The notes below the pieces were generated by a model that ran no database searches, was not told the origin of the DNA, and saw only the letters and a program-made list of their open reading frames with translations. Source: an uncultured Bacteroidales bacterium (GTDB taxonomy: Bacteria; Bacteroidota; Bacteroidia; Bacteroidales; UBA932). From it: DNA of 57,617 nt. This document shows, in pieces, positions 1-7,640 of the stretch. The translations under genes were made by a program, and so were the position numbers. The DNA is taken from NCBI GenBank assembly GCA_900321655.1, contig ONWU01000009.1:1-57617 (forward strand), given 5' to 3'. Numbering within the stretch: position 1 is the first letter of the stretch; each line of letters starts with the position of its first letter.

Positions 1-97
1 TCAATCACTTGATCGTAATATTTCTCCCTTTTCTCTGTTTGATAAACTAACATTGTTAACTCTTTGTTTAGGAGTCAACTTTTTTCAGTTAAAGACA

Positions 98-126
98 CTT
101 TGCGCTGAAATTCGGTTTCAGCAAAG
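98..126. other. Imperfect hairpin near the left edge
   Basis: An inverted repeat with arms at about 98-110 and 116-126 folds with a TTCGG loop and a two-base bulge. It lies in the gene-free stretch 1-199. It could be a terminator for a gene beyond the left edge or for the leftward operon that ends at 200. No run of T clearly follows, so its role is uncertain. I see no convincing gene in 1-199. Confidence 0.35.
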
Positions 127-199
127 AGGGCGGTTTTTCCGTCCTTTTCAATGATTGTAGAGTAAGTAAGCATAATTTGTTGAAATTGAGTTAATTATG

Positions 200-403
200 T
201 CAAAATAAAAGCCCCTGGGCTTGCGGTCTGGCCTCGGCCTCCATCTTTGCTATGCGTTCCAGAATTGACGGATAAACGGCAATGAGGGCCAAACGCGCCT
301 TTTCAAACTGCGGAAAGAGGGCGTATTTCTGCAAGAATATATCGCAATCGTTCCGCAATTCTATCAAGGCATCCAGGGGCATTTTGTCAATGGTCGAAAT
401 CAT
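200..403 (-). CDS. Small hypothetical protein (67 aa)
   Basis: This short protein has no recognisable catalytic motif. It reads as mostly helical, with alternating charged and hydrophobic residues, and ends in a short glycine/leucine tail. Its start overlaps the 3' end of the preceding leftward gene by 17 bp. That suggests it is the last gene of the small operon 1739-200 and is translationally coupled. The neighbours are of mobile-element type, so an accessory role is likely. I do not recognise the family. Confidence 0.55.
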   Translation of the reverse strand: MISTIDKMPLDALIELRNDCDIFLQKYALFPQFEKARLALIAVYPSILERIAKMEAEARPQAQGLLF

Positions 404-1181
404 AAAAAGTAGTAGATTCTTTCTTGAATTTCGTTTGCCAGCTTTCGGGATATATCCTACTTCTTTTGTCCGGGTAGCACCACCCCTTTTCGGTGATTCG
501 CACCCATAAGGATTTAAGCCGCGATGGATTCAGTTTCTTTCCCTGGGGCGGTTTGAGTTTCACGATATAGTCGTAAACCTCGCGGAAAGTGGGAAAACCT
601 TGCTCTTTATACTCTTTTTCAAGTTTTGACAACTCGTCATCAAAAGAAAAGAAATCAAAAGGTAGCCCGGGCGAAGCCTGGGGGGAACCAAACGCAGTTT
701 GGGGGGCATAAGGATACGCCGGAGGCGAAAGAGCTTGTTTTTGGTTTTCTTCTCCCATACCCTCTATATTCCCATTGTCTTTTCCTTTTCCTTTTATATT
801 TCCTTTTATATTAGGGGGTTCGGTGGGGTTTTCTTGGGGTTCGGGTGGGGTTTTGGTGGTTTTTTTATCCCCGGTCGGGCGGCCTCCCTTAATCCCATAT
901 TCTTTGCCATTTGTGCCGTTCAAGGTACGCACCCAATTGGCATCCAATTGCGCCTTAATGGGCGCGAAAAGGGCCTCTAATACCACATCGCCCCCGAAAT
1001 CCGGCTCTTGCATATCAAGGCCGTAGCGGTATGTTGCACGCACCAAAGCGACTACTATTTCGGGCTTGTCTGAAAGGCGTTCAAGTTGATCGGCAAACGA
1101 GCGATAGAAAACGAATCTATCTTTGAATATTTCGCCCGCCTGGAGGCCCAATTCTTTGAGCTTTGTTTCAAGTGTTAGCAT
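387..1181 (-). CDS. DUF6291-like accessory-element protein
   Basis: The protein is about 264 aa. Residues 1-120 contain a charged helical region with FKDRFVFYRSF and a conserved-looking LDANWVRTLNGTNGKEYGIKGGRPTGD stretch. This resembles the DUF6291 proteins found in Bacteroidetes mobile elements and phages, by recollection of the pattern rather than by search. The middle is low-complexity (T/P/N/K/G-rich) and the C-terminal third is charged. The frame stays open upstream to 1376, but I chose the ATG at 1181 because GGAGGAAA precedes it by a few bases and because it overlaps the stop of the upstream small gene. Such proteins often accompany replication or primase genes; the actual function is unknown. 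Confidence 0.6.
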   Translation of the reverse strand: MLTLETKLKELGLQAGEIFKDRFVFYRSFADQLERLSDKPEIVVALVRATYRYGLDMQEPDFGGDVVLEALFAPIKAQLDANWVRTLNGTNGKEYGIKGGRPTGDKKTTKTPPEPQENPTEPPNIKGNIKGKGKDNGNIEGMGEENQKQALSPPAYPYAPQTAFGSPQASPGLPFDFFSFDDELSKLEKEYKEQGFPTFREVYDYIVKLKPPQGKKLNPSRLKSLWVRITEKGWCYPDKRSRIYPESWQTKFKKESTTFYDFDH

Positions 1182-1386
1182 TTGCTTTCCTCCAAAGGAT
1201 ATAGTTTCCACATTCGCACCAAAGCGGATAGCCGCACCGGGTAAACCTGGGGCAACGCCCGCAAGGGGCTTGCACATTCTCGGATTTATCGCTAACTTTG
1301 CACTCGTCGAAATTGAGTACAAGCGCGGTAGAATCTGGAGAGTTGAAAGGGCCTGCAACTGCGGGCCTTTTTTCATTGGTGTTCAT
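1168..1386 (-). CDS. Small cysteine-rich protein (72 aa)
   Basis: The second half carries closely spaced cysteines (CGRCPRFTRCGYPLWCECGNY), a pattern suggesting a small zinc-binding knuckle. The gene starts 11 bp after the stop of the HTH gene. Its last codons overlap the ATG and Shine-Dalgarno region of the DUF6291-like gene by 14 bp, as expected for translational coupling. The alternative, that this is only the 5' extension of the next gene in another frame, is less likely because the cysteine pattern is orderly and the start spacing fits an operon. The family is not recognised. Confidence 0.55.
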   Translation of the reverse strand: MNTNEKRPAVAGPFNSPDSTALVLNFDECKVSDKSENVQAPCGRCPRFTRCGYPLWCECGNYILWRKANANT

Positions 1387-1397
1387 AGCCCACGGGG

Positions 1398-1739
1398 TTA
1401 CTGCATCCGTTTGTATTTGGCAAGTTTGCCAGAGGCGAGTTTTTCCATCAAATCCGCGGCGTTAATCAATGTACGGCGGCCGGACTTTTGAAAGACAATT
1501 GCGCCCTTGTTCATAAGGCCGTGAAGACTCGCAAGGGAAATGCCGATTTTCTTTGCGGCGTCCTCGCGACTGATCCAAACGGGCTGGGAGTCCCCGGCGG
1601 GGAGAACGGCGGGCTTTGCGCCCTGGGCATTGACAACCTCCCTGGCAATGGAGGCGGCGAGTTCCTGAATCTGGGCCTCGGTCAATTGGTAAACCACCAT
1701 CCCGGCGGTGTTACCTTTCTGGATAGAGTTGTTTTCCAT
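1398..1739 (-). CDS. Helix-turn-helix (excisionase-like) DNA-binding protein
   Basis: The 113-aa protein has an N-terminal helical segment and then, at about residues 52-105, a MerR/excisionase-type winged HTH: ISREDAAKKIGISLASLHGLMNKGAIVFQKSGRRTLINAADL. The segment GRRTLI followed by a basic tail is typical of the DNA-binding domain of element-encoded Xis or AlpA-like regulators. It is the first gene of a leftward operon whose later members are small accessory proteins, and it lies 1 kb from a tRNA that is a plausible integration site. It may control excision or transcription of the element. An inverted repeat (CAAGCG, 5 nt, CGCTTG) at 1759-1775 lies in its leader and could be its operator. 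Confidence 0.75.
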   Translation of the reverse strand: MENNSIQKGNTAGMVVYQLTEAQIQELAASIAREVVNAQGAKPAVLPAGDSQPVWISREDAAKKIGISLASLHGLMNKGAIVFQKSGRRTLINAADLMEKLASGKLAKYKRMQ

Positions 1740-1758
1740 AGAATTTGGAATAATGTTT

Positions 1759-1775
1759 CAAGCGTTCCGCGCTTG
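1759..1775. promoter_or_regulatory. Perfect inverted repeat in the HTH gene leader
   Basis: CAAGCG and CGCTTG are separated by five bases and lie between the predicted promoter (1824-1856) and the start codon at 1739. The position suits an autoregulatory operator or an RNA hairpin in the leader. The assignment is inferred from position only. Confidence 0.4.
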
Positions 1776-1823
1776 GCGGCACCTTACAAAAGGGGCTACA
1801 AAACACAACTCAAAGATTTCGCA

Positions 1824-1856
1824 CAAAGATAGATGCTAACTTCGAATAGTTCCAAA
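1824..1856 (-). promoter_or_regulatory. Bacteroidetes-type promoter of the HTH operon
   Basis: On the minus strand a TATCTTTG box (1824-1831) is preceded by TTTG (1853-1856) with 21 nt between. This matches the TTTG/TAnnTTTG pattern and drives the operon 1739-200, leaving a leader of about 80 nt. Confidence 0.65.
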
Positions 1857-2659
1857 TCTTTATTGAGTAAAATTTTGGCGTAATAGTGTGATATATAGCC
1901 TTTTATTATATAAAAGGCGGGCTTACTTGCAGACTATTAACGGCTTATATTTGGCAAAAGTTACACGAAAGAAAATGAATTTTTGACTTATAGATGTAAC
2001 ATAATTGTTACTTTTTGCGGACTCATCCCCCGGCTTTGCGCCCGCGCGCGCGTTGGACTCCATTTCCAGCCAGATTTTCAGGGCCTCCCGTGCGGGGTTT
2101 CAACAATGATATTAACAAATGGACTTAAATTCTAACTTAAAGCCAGACACGGAGGGAAACGCCCCGGCGCGCCCTCCAGGGGCAAGCCCAAAGGCTTATA
2201 CTACCTAAAAAACTAAAAAAAATTTTTGGGCGGACTCACTCCCGCCCCTTGCGCGGGCCAGACTTTCCCCACCCCCCTACGCCTGGACGGGATGCGCTTT
2301 CAGTCCTTGCCGATTGCGGGCCGTTCCGCTTTGATCCGGCGGCCTTTCCGTCCCCGGCTATCTTTGGCCCGTTCCGTTGGTTGTATGCTATCTTTTGCGC
2401 CCGATTCTTTCCAGATTTTTTCCAAAACTTTTTCAAACATTATTCCTTGTATATGTATGCTACTTGTATGCTATGCCCCCGGGGTGGCAATATCCCCCGC
2501 AATGTTTGGATTTCTCGCAGATTCTTTGTAGGTTTGCAGAAACAATGCAAATTGTTTAATAATCCTTTGTTCCCCTGGGCCGCGATGGTTCGGGGGAACG
2601 CCCTAAAAAGGGGGCAAAGGTTGCAAATAGGTAGCAAATTTGGGCTATAAAGACAAAAG
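1857..2659. other. Gene-free end region of the integrated element
   Basis: I find no convincing gene in about 0.8 kb. The stretch alternates AT-rich blocks with very GC-rich blocks. Two blocks share GCGGACTCA followed by a similar C/G-rich run (from about 2018 and 2229), so one may be a diverged copy of the other. An inverted GGAGGG/CCCTCC pair lies at about 2152-2178. Three copies of TGTATGCTA lie between 2382 and 2473. A non-coding region of this kind between an Xis-like gene and a tRNA 3' end fits an attachment or control region. No integrase is visible in the window. Confidence 0.45.
2382..2473 (+). repeat. Three iterated copies of TGTATGCTA
   Basis: The nonamer TGTATGCTA occurs at 2382-2390, 2454-2462 and 2465-2473. 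The last two copies are 11 bp apart, about one helical turn. The first and third extend to TTGTATGCTAT. Such spacing is typical of protein-binding iterons, for example sites for an excisionase, integrase arm-binding domain or replication initiator. The binding partner is not known. Confidence 0.5.
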
Positions 2660-2704
2660 AAAGAGGCTGTAAATTGCTAATTATCAGCGACTTACAACCT
2701 CTTT
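2660..2704 (-). terminator. Inverted repeat just downstream of tRNA-Arg
   Basis: Arms at 2660-2672 and 2692-2704 (13 bp, one mismatch that can form a G-U pair) enclose a 19-nt loop. The structure begins six bases after the tRNA 3' end and can serve as its terminator. It also marks the boundary where an integrated element would join the tRNA, so it may be part of the attachment site. Which role applies cannot be told from sequence alone. Confidence 0.5.
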
Positions 2705-2709
2705 ACTTG

Positions 2710-2781
2710 TACCCCCGCTCGGAATCGAACCGGGACCAACGGAACCGGAATCCGTTATTCTATCCTTTAAACTACAGGGGC
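2710..2781 (-). tRNA. tRNA-Arg (anticodon CCG)
   Basis: The minus strand folds as a 72-nt cloverleaf. The 7-bp acceptor stem is GCCCCTG with CGGGGGT, the anticodon stem is ACGGA/TCCGT with loop TTCCGGT (anticodon CCG), and the T-arm contains GGTTCGATTCC. The discriminator base is A and the following bases are CAA, so CCA is not encoded. tRNA genes are frequent integration targets, and the element genes lie on its 3' side. Confidence 0.93.
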
Positions 2782-2798
2782 ATCCCGTAAAAGGACTG

Positions 2799-2829
2799 CA
2801 AATTTAGCAAAAAAACTTCATTTGCCAAA
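2799..2829 (-). promoter_or_regulatory. Promoter of tRNA-Arg
   Basis: A TAAATTTG box (2799-2806) is preceded at 19 nt by TTTG (2826-2829), directed at the tRNA. The upstream box falls inside the 3' end of the small LysR-type gene. Confidence 0.65.
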
Positions 2830-3084
2830 TACACTGCCAAAGGCATTGTTGGTTAAATCGTATGCCTGCTGAATTTTCCGGGCATATCCCAGGAAAATTT
2901 CTCCGGAGGGGGTGAGGCGCACTTCCCTCCCCCTCTGGAAGAGCTCCAGGCCCAGGGCATCCTCCAGGGCGGCAATCTGTGAACTGACGGCCGGCTGGGT
3001 AATTCCCAGGTTTCTGGCGGCCTTGGTAAAGTTCCGTTCCTTCTCCACTTCCAGGAAGGCCCGGATTTTGCTGTCTTCCAACAT
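2818..3084 (-). CDS. Stand-alone LysR-type HTH domain protein (88 aa)
   Basis: The whole protein equals the N-terminal winged HTH of a LysR-family regulator: an FLEVEKERNFTKAARNLGITQPAVSSQIAALEDALGLELFQRGREVRLTPSGEIFL core, then a short linker helix of the kind that mediates dimerisation. The roughly 200-residue co-inducer-binding domain is absent, and the frame ends in a normal stop 36 bp before the tRNA. It is either a functional DNA-binding mini-regulator or a regulator truncated long ago. Its promoter and that of the divergent M16 peptidase gene share 3107-3155, so that gene is one possible target. Confidence 0.8.
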   Translation of the reverse strand: MLEDSKIRAFLEVEKERNFTKAARNLGITQPAVSSQIAALEDALGLELFQRGREVRLTPSGEIFLGYARKIQQAYDLTNNAFGSVFGK

Positions 3085-3106
3085 ATTTTTTTGATGTATT
3101 TCTTAG

Positions 3107-3155
3107 CAAAAATACTTATTTTTGTTTTGAAAATAAAAAAATGTTTCTACCTTTG
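3107..3155. promoter_or_regulatory. Divergent promoters of the LysR-type gene and the M16 gene
   Basis: Leftward, TATTTTTG lies at 3107-3114. Rightward, TTTG (3126-3129) and TACCTTTG (3148-3155) are 18 nt apart. The two cores lie close together, so a regulator bound here could influence both genes. The M16 message would have a leader of about 65 nt. Confidence 0.6.
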
Positions 3156-3222
3156 CGGTGTACTATTAAACTAATACACATAGAAAAAGCGAAAGTTCTT
3201 ATCATTAACCAATAGTTTTAAG

Positions 3223-6090
3223 ATGAAAAAATTCTTACTTACTCTCGGTACGCTGGCCCTGTCCGCCACCCTGGCGCTGGCCCAGCAGCCCACCCGCGAG
3301 CAGCTGGAAGCAATGATTGCCCAGATGCCCCAGATTCCGGTTTCAGAGGCCTACACCGTAGGACATCTGGACAACGGTCTTACTTACTTTATCCGCCACA
3401 ACGAACTTCCCAAGGGACGGGCAGAATTCTACCTCGCCACCAATGTAGGTGCCATCGAGGAAGAATACCCCGCCCAGGACGGCCTGGCTCACTTCCTGGA
3501 GCACATGTGCTTCAACGGTACGGAGCATTTCCCCGGTAAAGCCATCCTGGATTACCTCCGCTCCATCGGTGCCGAATTCGGCCGCAACATCAATGCATCC
3601 ACCGGTTTCGAGGAAACCCAGTATATGCTCAACAACATCCCCGTGCAGCGGGAGACCGTAGTGGACTCCTGCCTGATGATCCTGGCAGACTATTCCCACT
3701 ATGTGCTCAACCAGCCCGCCGAGATTGATGCCGAGCGGGGCGTTATCATCGAGGAGCGCCGCACCCGCCGCAACGCCAGCTGGCGCAGCATGGAGGCTTC
3801 CCTCCCCTACTACTTCGGCCCGGACAGCAAGCTGGCTTCCTGCACCCTCATCGGCACGCAGGAGCACCTGGAAACTTTCAAGCCCGAGAGCCTCGTGGAG
3901 TTCTACCACACCTGGTATCACCCCGGAAACCAGGCCGTGATCGTAGTCGGTGACGTGGACGTAGCCCGCACCGAGGCCAAGATTAAAGAAATTTTCGGCG
4001 CCATTCCCGTCAAGGAGAATCCCGTCAAGAAGCCCATCCAGGAGATTGCAGACCACGCCGAGGCCCGCGTAGGCATTGTCACGGATCCCGAGACCACCAG
4101 CCCCAGCATCGAGCTCATCTGGCACAGCGCCGCTGCTCCCGAATCTCTCAACGCCACCTACTCCGGTCAGGTCACCGAACTCCTCAAGGGCATCCTGAGC
4201 CAGGTTATGTACGAGCGTTTCAACGACATCACCTCCAAGCCCGGTTCCCCGTATCTGAACGGCAGCTTCTACGTATCTTCCCTCATCTATGAGGACATCG
4301 ACGCCGTCATGGGAGATGTTTCCCTCCGCGAGGACAACATCCTGGAAGGCTTCAAGGCCTTCTACACGGAACTGGTCCGTCTCCAGAAATACGGTATCAC
4401 CGAGGACGAATTCAAGCGCGCCAAGGCCGATATCATCTCCATGTACGAGAACCGCGTCAACCGCGCCGAAACCCGCCAGAACGCGGAGTTCATCAGCCCT
4501 GTCATCAGCCACTTCTTTGACAAGCAGCCGCTGGTAGAGCCCAAGGACGAACTGGAGTTTGTCCAGATGATGATGGGTCAGCTCAACGCCACCCTCATCA
4601 GCCAGGCCGCCAAGTCTCTCTGGAACGGAGAGAACAACCTGGTAGTGATTTACAGCGGTCCCCAGAAGGAAGGCATCGCCACCCCCGCCGCCGAGCAGCT
4701 GCTCCAGGTGATGAAGGAGGTGGAAGCCTCCGATATCGCCGCCCCCGCCGGTGAGGAGATTCCGGAAGCCTTCCTGGATCCCGCCAAGCTCAAGGGCGCC
4801 AAGATCTCCAAGGTGGGTACCACCATCTACGGCGCCGCCGAGTGGACCCTCGCCAACGGTGTCAGGGTGATTGTCTATCCCACGGATCTCCAGAAAGACC
4901 AGATCCTGTTCAATATCGTCAAGGACGGCGGTCTGTCCCTGGTTTCCAACGAAGACCTCCCTTCCTTCGACAGCAACGTGTTCAGCCTGTTCCAGGGCAA
5001 CAGCGGTGTATCGGCCTTCTCCGGCACCACCGTCACCAAGATGCTCACCGGCAAGAGCCTCAGCGTACGTCCTTACTTCGACGAGCTGGAGAACGGCATC
5101 AACGGCCGCAGCACCGTGAAGGACTTCGAGACGGCCATGCAGCTCCTGTACCTCTACTGGACGGATCCCCGCTTCGATCCCGAGGAGTGGCAGAACGGTC
5201 TTGACCAGATTACCGCTATCCTGCCCAACCTGGTGAACCAGCCCAACTACAAGTTCCAGACCCAGCTGTACAGCACCCTCTACGGCAACAACCCCCGCCG
5301 CCAGATGATCTCCCAGGAAGTTCTGGACAAGGCCAGCCTGTCTGTAGTGGAGAAGAACTGGAAGAAACTCTTCGCCAATGCTGCCGGTGCCACGATGGTC
5401 ATCGTAGGTGATGTGAATCCCGAGACCATCAAGCCCGTCATCGAGAAATACATCGGTTCCCTGCCGAAGGGCAAGAAGCCTCTGAAGTGGGTGGACAACA
5501 ACATCGACATTGTCAAGGGTCAGATTGAGAAAGTGATCGAGGTAGATATGCAGACTCCCAAGAGCACCGTCTATCAGGTGTACAGCCTGGACACTCCGTT
5601 CAGCTACACCAAGGACGCCGCTATGGATGCCATTTCCTACATCCTCGATATGCACTACACCAACTCCCTGCGTGAAGAGGAAGGCGGCACCTATGGCGCC
5701 AGCACCCAGGGCAGCCTCTCCCGCCGTCCCAAACAGACCGGTATGTTCCTCGTAGGCTGGGACTGCAAGCCCGCCCTCTGCGACAAGCTCCGCGCCATCG
5801 CCATCCAGGGCTTCAAGGACCTGGCCCAGAACGGCCCCACCGACGAAGAACTCTCCATGGCCAAGCTCAACCTCCAGAAGAACCTGCCCGAGAACCGTCA
5901 GAACAACAGCTGGTGGCGTAGCAGCATCGAGATCTTCAACACCTACGGTGTAGACCGCGATGCAGAATACGAGAAGGCCATCAACAACCTCACCAAGGAA
6001 GACATCACTTCCCTGATGCAGGAGATGCTCTCCCAGGGCAACTTCATCGAGGTCGTGATGAAACCCGCCAACACCGCCGAGGCCGAATAA
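3223..6090 (+). CDS. M16 family zinc metallopeptidase, exported
   Basis: The 955-aa protein has a signal peptide (residues 1-20, ending ALAQ). Two M16 halves follow. The first contains the inverted zinc motif HFLEH at residues 90-94 and a downstream glutamate region (ERGVIIEERRTRR near residue 175), which are the catalytic features. The second half lacks HxxEH and serves as the structural partner, as in PqqL-like and pitrilysin-type clamshell peptidases. Acting in the periplasm, it probably degrades peptides that enter through outer-membrane transporters. It is a single-gene unit with its own promoter and a strong downstream terminator. The exact substrate is unknown. Confidence 0.93.
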   Translation: MKKFLLTLGTLALSATLALAQQPTREQLEAMIAQMPQIPVSEAYTVGHLDNGLTYFIRHNELPKGRAEFYLATNVGAIEEEYPAQDGLAHFLEHMCFNGTEHFPGKAILDYLRSIGAEFGRNINASTGFEETQYMLNNIPVQRETVVDSCLMILADYSHYVLNQPAEIDAERGVIIEERRTRRNASWRSMEASLPYYFGPDSKLASCTLIGTQEHLETFKPESLVEFYHTWYHPGNQAVIVVGDVDVARTEAKIKEIFGAIPVKENPVKKPIQEIADHAEARVGIVTDPETTSPSIELIWHSAAAPESLNATYSGQVTELLKGILSQVMYERFNDITSKPGSPYLNGSFYVSSLIYEDIDAVMGDVSLREDNILEGFKAFYTELVRLQKYGITEDEFKRAKADIISMYENRVNRAETRQNAEFISPVISHFFDKQPLVEPKDELEFVQMMMGQLNATLISQAAKSLWNGENNLVVIYSGPQKEGIATPAAEQLLQVMKEVEASDIAAPAGEEIPEAFLDPAKLKGAKISKVGTTIYGAAEWTLANGVRVIVYPTDLQKDQILFNIVKDGGLSLVSNEDLPSFDSNVFSLFQGNSGVSAFSGTTVTKMLTGKSLSVRPYFDELENGINGRSTVKDFETAMQLLYLYWTDPRFDPEEWQNGLDQITAILPNLVNQPNYKFQTQLYSTLYGNNPRRQMISQEVLDKASLSVVEKNWKKLFANAAGATMVIVGDVNPETIKPVIEKYIGSLPKGKKPLKWVDNNIDIVKGQIEKVIEVDMQTPKSTVYQVYSLDTPFSYTKDAAMDAISYILDMHYTNSLREEEGGTYGASTQGSLSRRPKQTGMFLVGWDCKPALCDKLRAIAIQGFKDLAQNGPTDEELSMAKLNLQKNLPENRQNNSWWRSSIEIFNTYGVDRDAEYEKAINNLTKEDITSLMQEMLSQGNFIEVVMKPANTAEAE

Positions 6091-6104
6091 GCTCCCGCAC
6101 TTAC

Positions 6105-6139
6105 AAAAAGAGCTGCACGCCAAAAGTGCAGCTCTTTTT
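6105..6139. terminator. Bidirectional terminator
   Basis: A perfect 14-bp stem (6105-6118 with 6126-6139) is flanked by A and T runs. It can end both the rightward M16 transcript and the leftward DUF1573 transcript. Confidence 0.88.
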
Positions 6140-6140
6140 T

Positions 6141-7262
6141 TTATCTCACCTCGCCGGCCACAAACAGATTGACTACCGGCCTTAGCGGAGAATTGGTGGT
6201 AAGGGAAATCATTATCACGTTTTCTCCCTTTGGAAGGGCGCCCGTATCAAGGGTGAAATGCATATCGGCCTTTTTGCCGGGCGATACGTCCGGAAGGCTG
6301 ACGGCCTTCAGCGCAGGGTCTTCCACATCGGCCTTGTAAATATGGAAAGGAACCTTCCCCTTGTTGGTGCAGGTAAAAGTGACCTCGAGGGCCTTTCCCT
6401 GCGGCACGATGCCGATGTTCACGGTGCTGGCGTCAAAGACGGGAAGGGCGGCTGCCTCCCGCTTGCCCTCGCTCCAGGAGGTGAAATTCTCCTGCGTATA
6501 GGCCGATACTTCCAGCGGGGCATCGGCCTTCTTCCCGTTAAGGACGGGCGTGGCGGAATAGACCGTTTTGCCCCAGAGGGTGCTGTCCGCCCGGATGGTA
6601 AAACTGAGCGTGGCGGTGCTGCCGGAGGGGATGGGATTGGGATCCACAGATACGGTAAGCTGGGGGGAAATATCCGTCCAGCTCACCTGCAGGGGCTTTT
6701 TCCCGAGGTTTGCCACCGTCGCCGTCTCACTCACAGACTGGCCCTGCCGAAGGGTGCCGGTTTTGTACTGGCGCGCTTTCAGACCAAAATCCCCGAGCTT
6801 CTGGTCTCCGTAGAGCTGGCTCAGGGATTTCTTTTTCTCGTGCACCACACCCCTCAGGCGCAGCACCACCGGCCTTTTGACGCCGGAAATGTAGACGGTG
6901 AGGGTTTTGTCGAAGGGAAGGGGGCCGTCCTCGTTTTTATAGGTGGCCGATATGGAGCCGCTCTGTCCGGGAGCGATGGTTCCCTTGGTCCAGGTGACGT
7001 CCGTACAGCCGCAGGAAGAAACTACTTCGTAGATGCTGATGGGCTCACTGCCCTTATTGGTGAGGGTAAAGGTGCAGGAAAGCGGGCCGTCCGTGATACT
7101 TACGTCTCCGAAATCGTGCACGGTCTTATCGAATAGTACCGTCTGAGGGGTCTGAGGGTCTTCTGCGGCCACCAGCTGTACCACTGGCGCGCTATTTGCA
7201 TTCCTGGAGCCACAGGACGCAATGCCGGCAGCTGCAAGTAGGGTCCAAAACATAGCTTTCAT
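6141..7262 (-). CDS. DUF1573 domain lipoprotein
   Basis: The 373-aa protein begins with a short lipoprotein signal (MKAMFWTLLAAAGIASC). Its first 100 residues after the lipidated cysteine match the DUF1573 pattern (FDKTVHDFGDVS...CTFTLTNKGSEPISI...SSCGCTDVTWTKGTIAPGQSG). This is an immunoglobulin-like fold common in Bacteroidetes surface or periplasmic proteins. Two further Ig-like repeats follow. The frame stays open to 7298, but the promoter box at 7268-7275 lies between that start and 7262, so I chose the ATG at 7262. No enzymatic residues are apparent and the role is unknown. Confidence 0.85.
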   Translation of the reverse strand: MKAMFWTLLAAAGIASCGSRNANSAPVVQLVAAEDPQTPQTVLFDKTVHDFGDVSITDGPLSCTFTLTNKGSEPISIYEVVSSCGCTDVTWTKGTIAPGQSGSISATYKNEDGPLPFDKTLTVYISGVKRPVVLRLRGVVHEKKKSLSQLYGDQKLGDFGLKARQYKTGTLRQGQSVSETATVANLGKKPLQVSWTDISPQLTVSVDPNPIPSGSTATLSFTIRADSTLWGKTVYSATPVLNGKKADAPLEVSAYTQENFTSWSEGKREAAALPVFDASTVNIGIVPQGKALEVTFTCTNKGKVPFHIYKADVEDPALKAVSLPDVSPGKKADMHFTLDTGALPKGENVIMISLTTNSPLRPVVNLFVAGEVR

Positions 7263-7267
7263 ACCTA

Positions 7268-7316
7268 CAAAGTTAGTTACAGTTCTTTTGAAATTCAAAT
7301 TTAATGCCTATCTTCG
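7268..7316. promoter_or_regulatory. Overlapping divergent promoters (DUF1573 gene and ferredoxin)
   Basis: Leftward, TAACTTTG (7268-7275) has TTTG (7296-7299) 20 nt upstream, a near-ideal match. Its 3' end is only five bases from the ATG at 7262. Rightward, TTTG (7287-7290) and TATCTTCG (7309-7316) are 18 nt apart. The two promoters interleave, so they probably compete. Confidence 0.65.
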
Positions 7317-7358
7317 CGTCTTAGGAAAACAACACAACAACAATAAAAGAATAAGACT

Positions 7359-7532
7359 ATGCCTAGAATCATCAACCCCGAGCTCTGCGTTTCCTGCGGC
7401 TCCTGTGCAGAAGTTTGCCCTGTGGGCGCCATCACCGCCGGTGATGCCTCTTACCAGATCAATCCCGACGAGTGCATCGATTGCGGCGCTTGCGAGGGAA
7501 CCTGCCCCAACGAAGCTATCTCTGAGGCTTAA
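7359..7532 (+). CDS. 2[4Fe-4S] ferredoxin (57 aa)
   Basis: The gene encodes a bacterial-type ferredoxin with two full CxxCxxCxxxCP motifs (cysteines 10, 13, 16, 20 and 39, 42, 45, 49). Each would bind a [4Fe-4S] cluster. Such proteins carry low-potential electrons for pyruvate:ferredoxin oxidoreductase, hydrogenase or Rnf-type complexes in anaerobes. It is monocistronic, with a promoter at 7287-7316 and a terminator at 7561-7590, as expected for a highly expressed electron carrier. The length is normal for the clostridial type. Confidence 0.95.
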   Translation: MPRIINPELCVSCGSCAEVCPVGAITAGDASYQINPDECIDCGACEGTCPNEAISEA

Positions 7533-7560
7533 AAAACCGCAGAAAACTGTCAGCAATAAA

Positions 7561-7590
7561 GGCTGCGCCAAGGTGCGCGGCCTTTCTTTT
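7561..7590 (+). terminator. Terminator of the ferredoxin gene
   Basis: An 8-bp stem (7561-7568 with 7575-7582, one G-U pair) is followed by a T-rich stretch. Confidence 0.8.
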
Positions 7591-7615
7591 GCTTGTCACT
7601 TTTGCCTTTTTTTAC

Positions 7616-7623
7616 TACATTTG
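7616..7623 (+). promoter_or_regulatory. TACATTTG promoter box before parE
   Basis: The box lies 17 nt before the ATG at 7641. An upstream TTTG is present but the spacing is not ideal. Confidence 0.5.
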
Positions 7624-7640
7624 TAGGTTAATTGAGACGT

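Noticed and set aside
2236-2436. A 66-codon basic open frame in the region before the tRNA
   Set aside because: It would start at TTG without a good ribosome-binding site and has no recognisable pattern. The opposite strand is open too.
3343-6123. A 926-codon open frame antisense to the M16 peptidase gene
   Set aside because: It is a by-product of high-GC codon usage on the other strand. Its translation is low-complexity (G, V, L, H, D-rich), and the sense gene has clear motifs, promoter and terminator.
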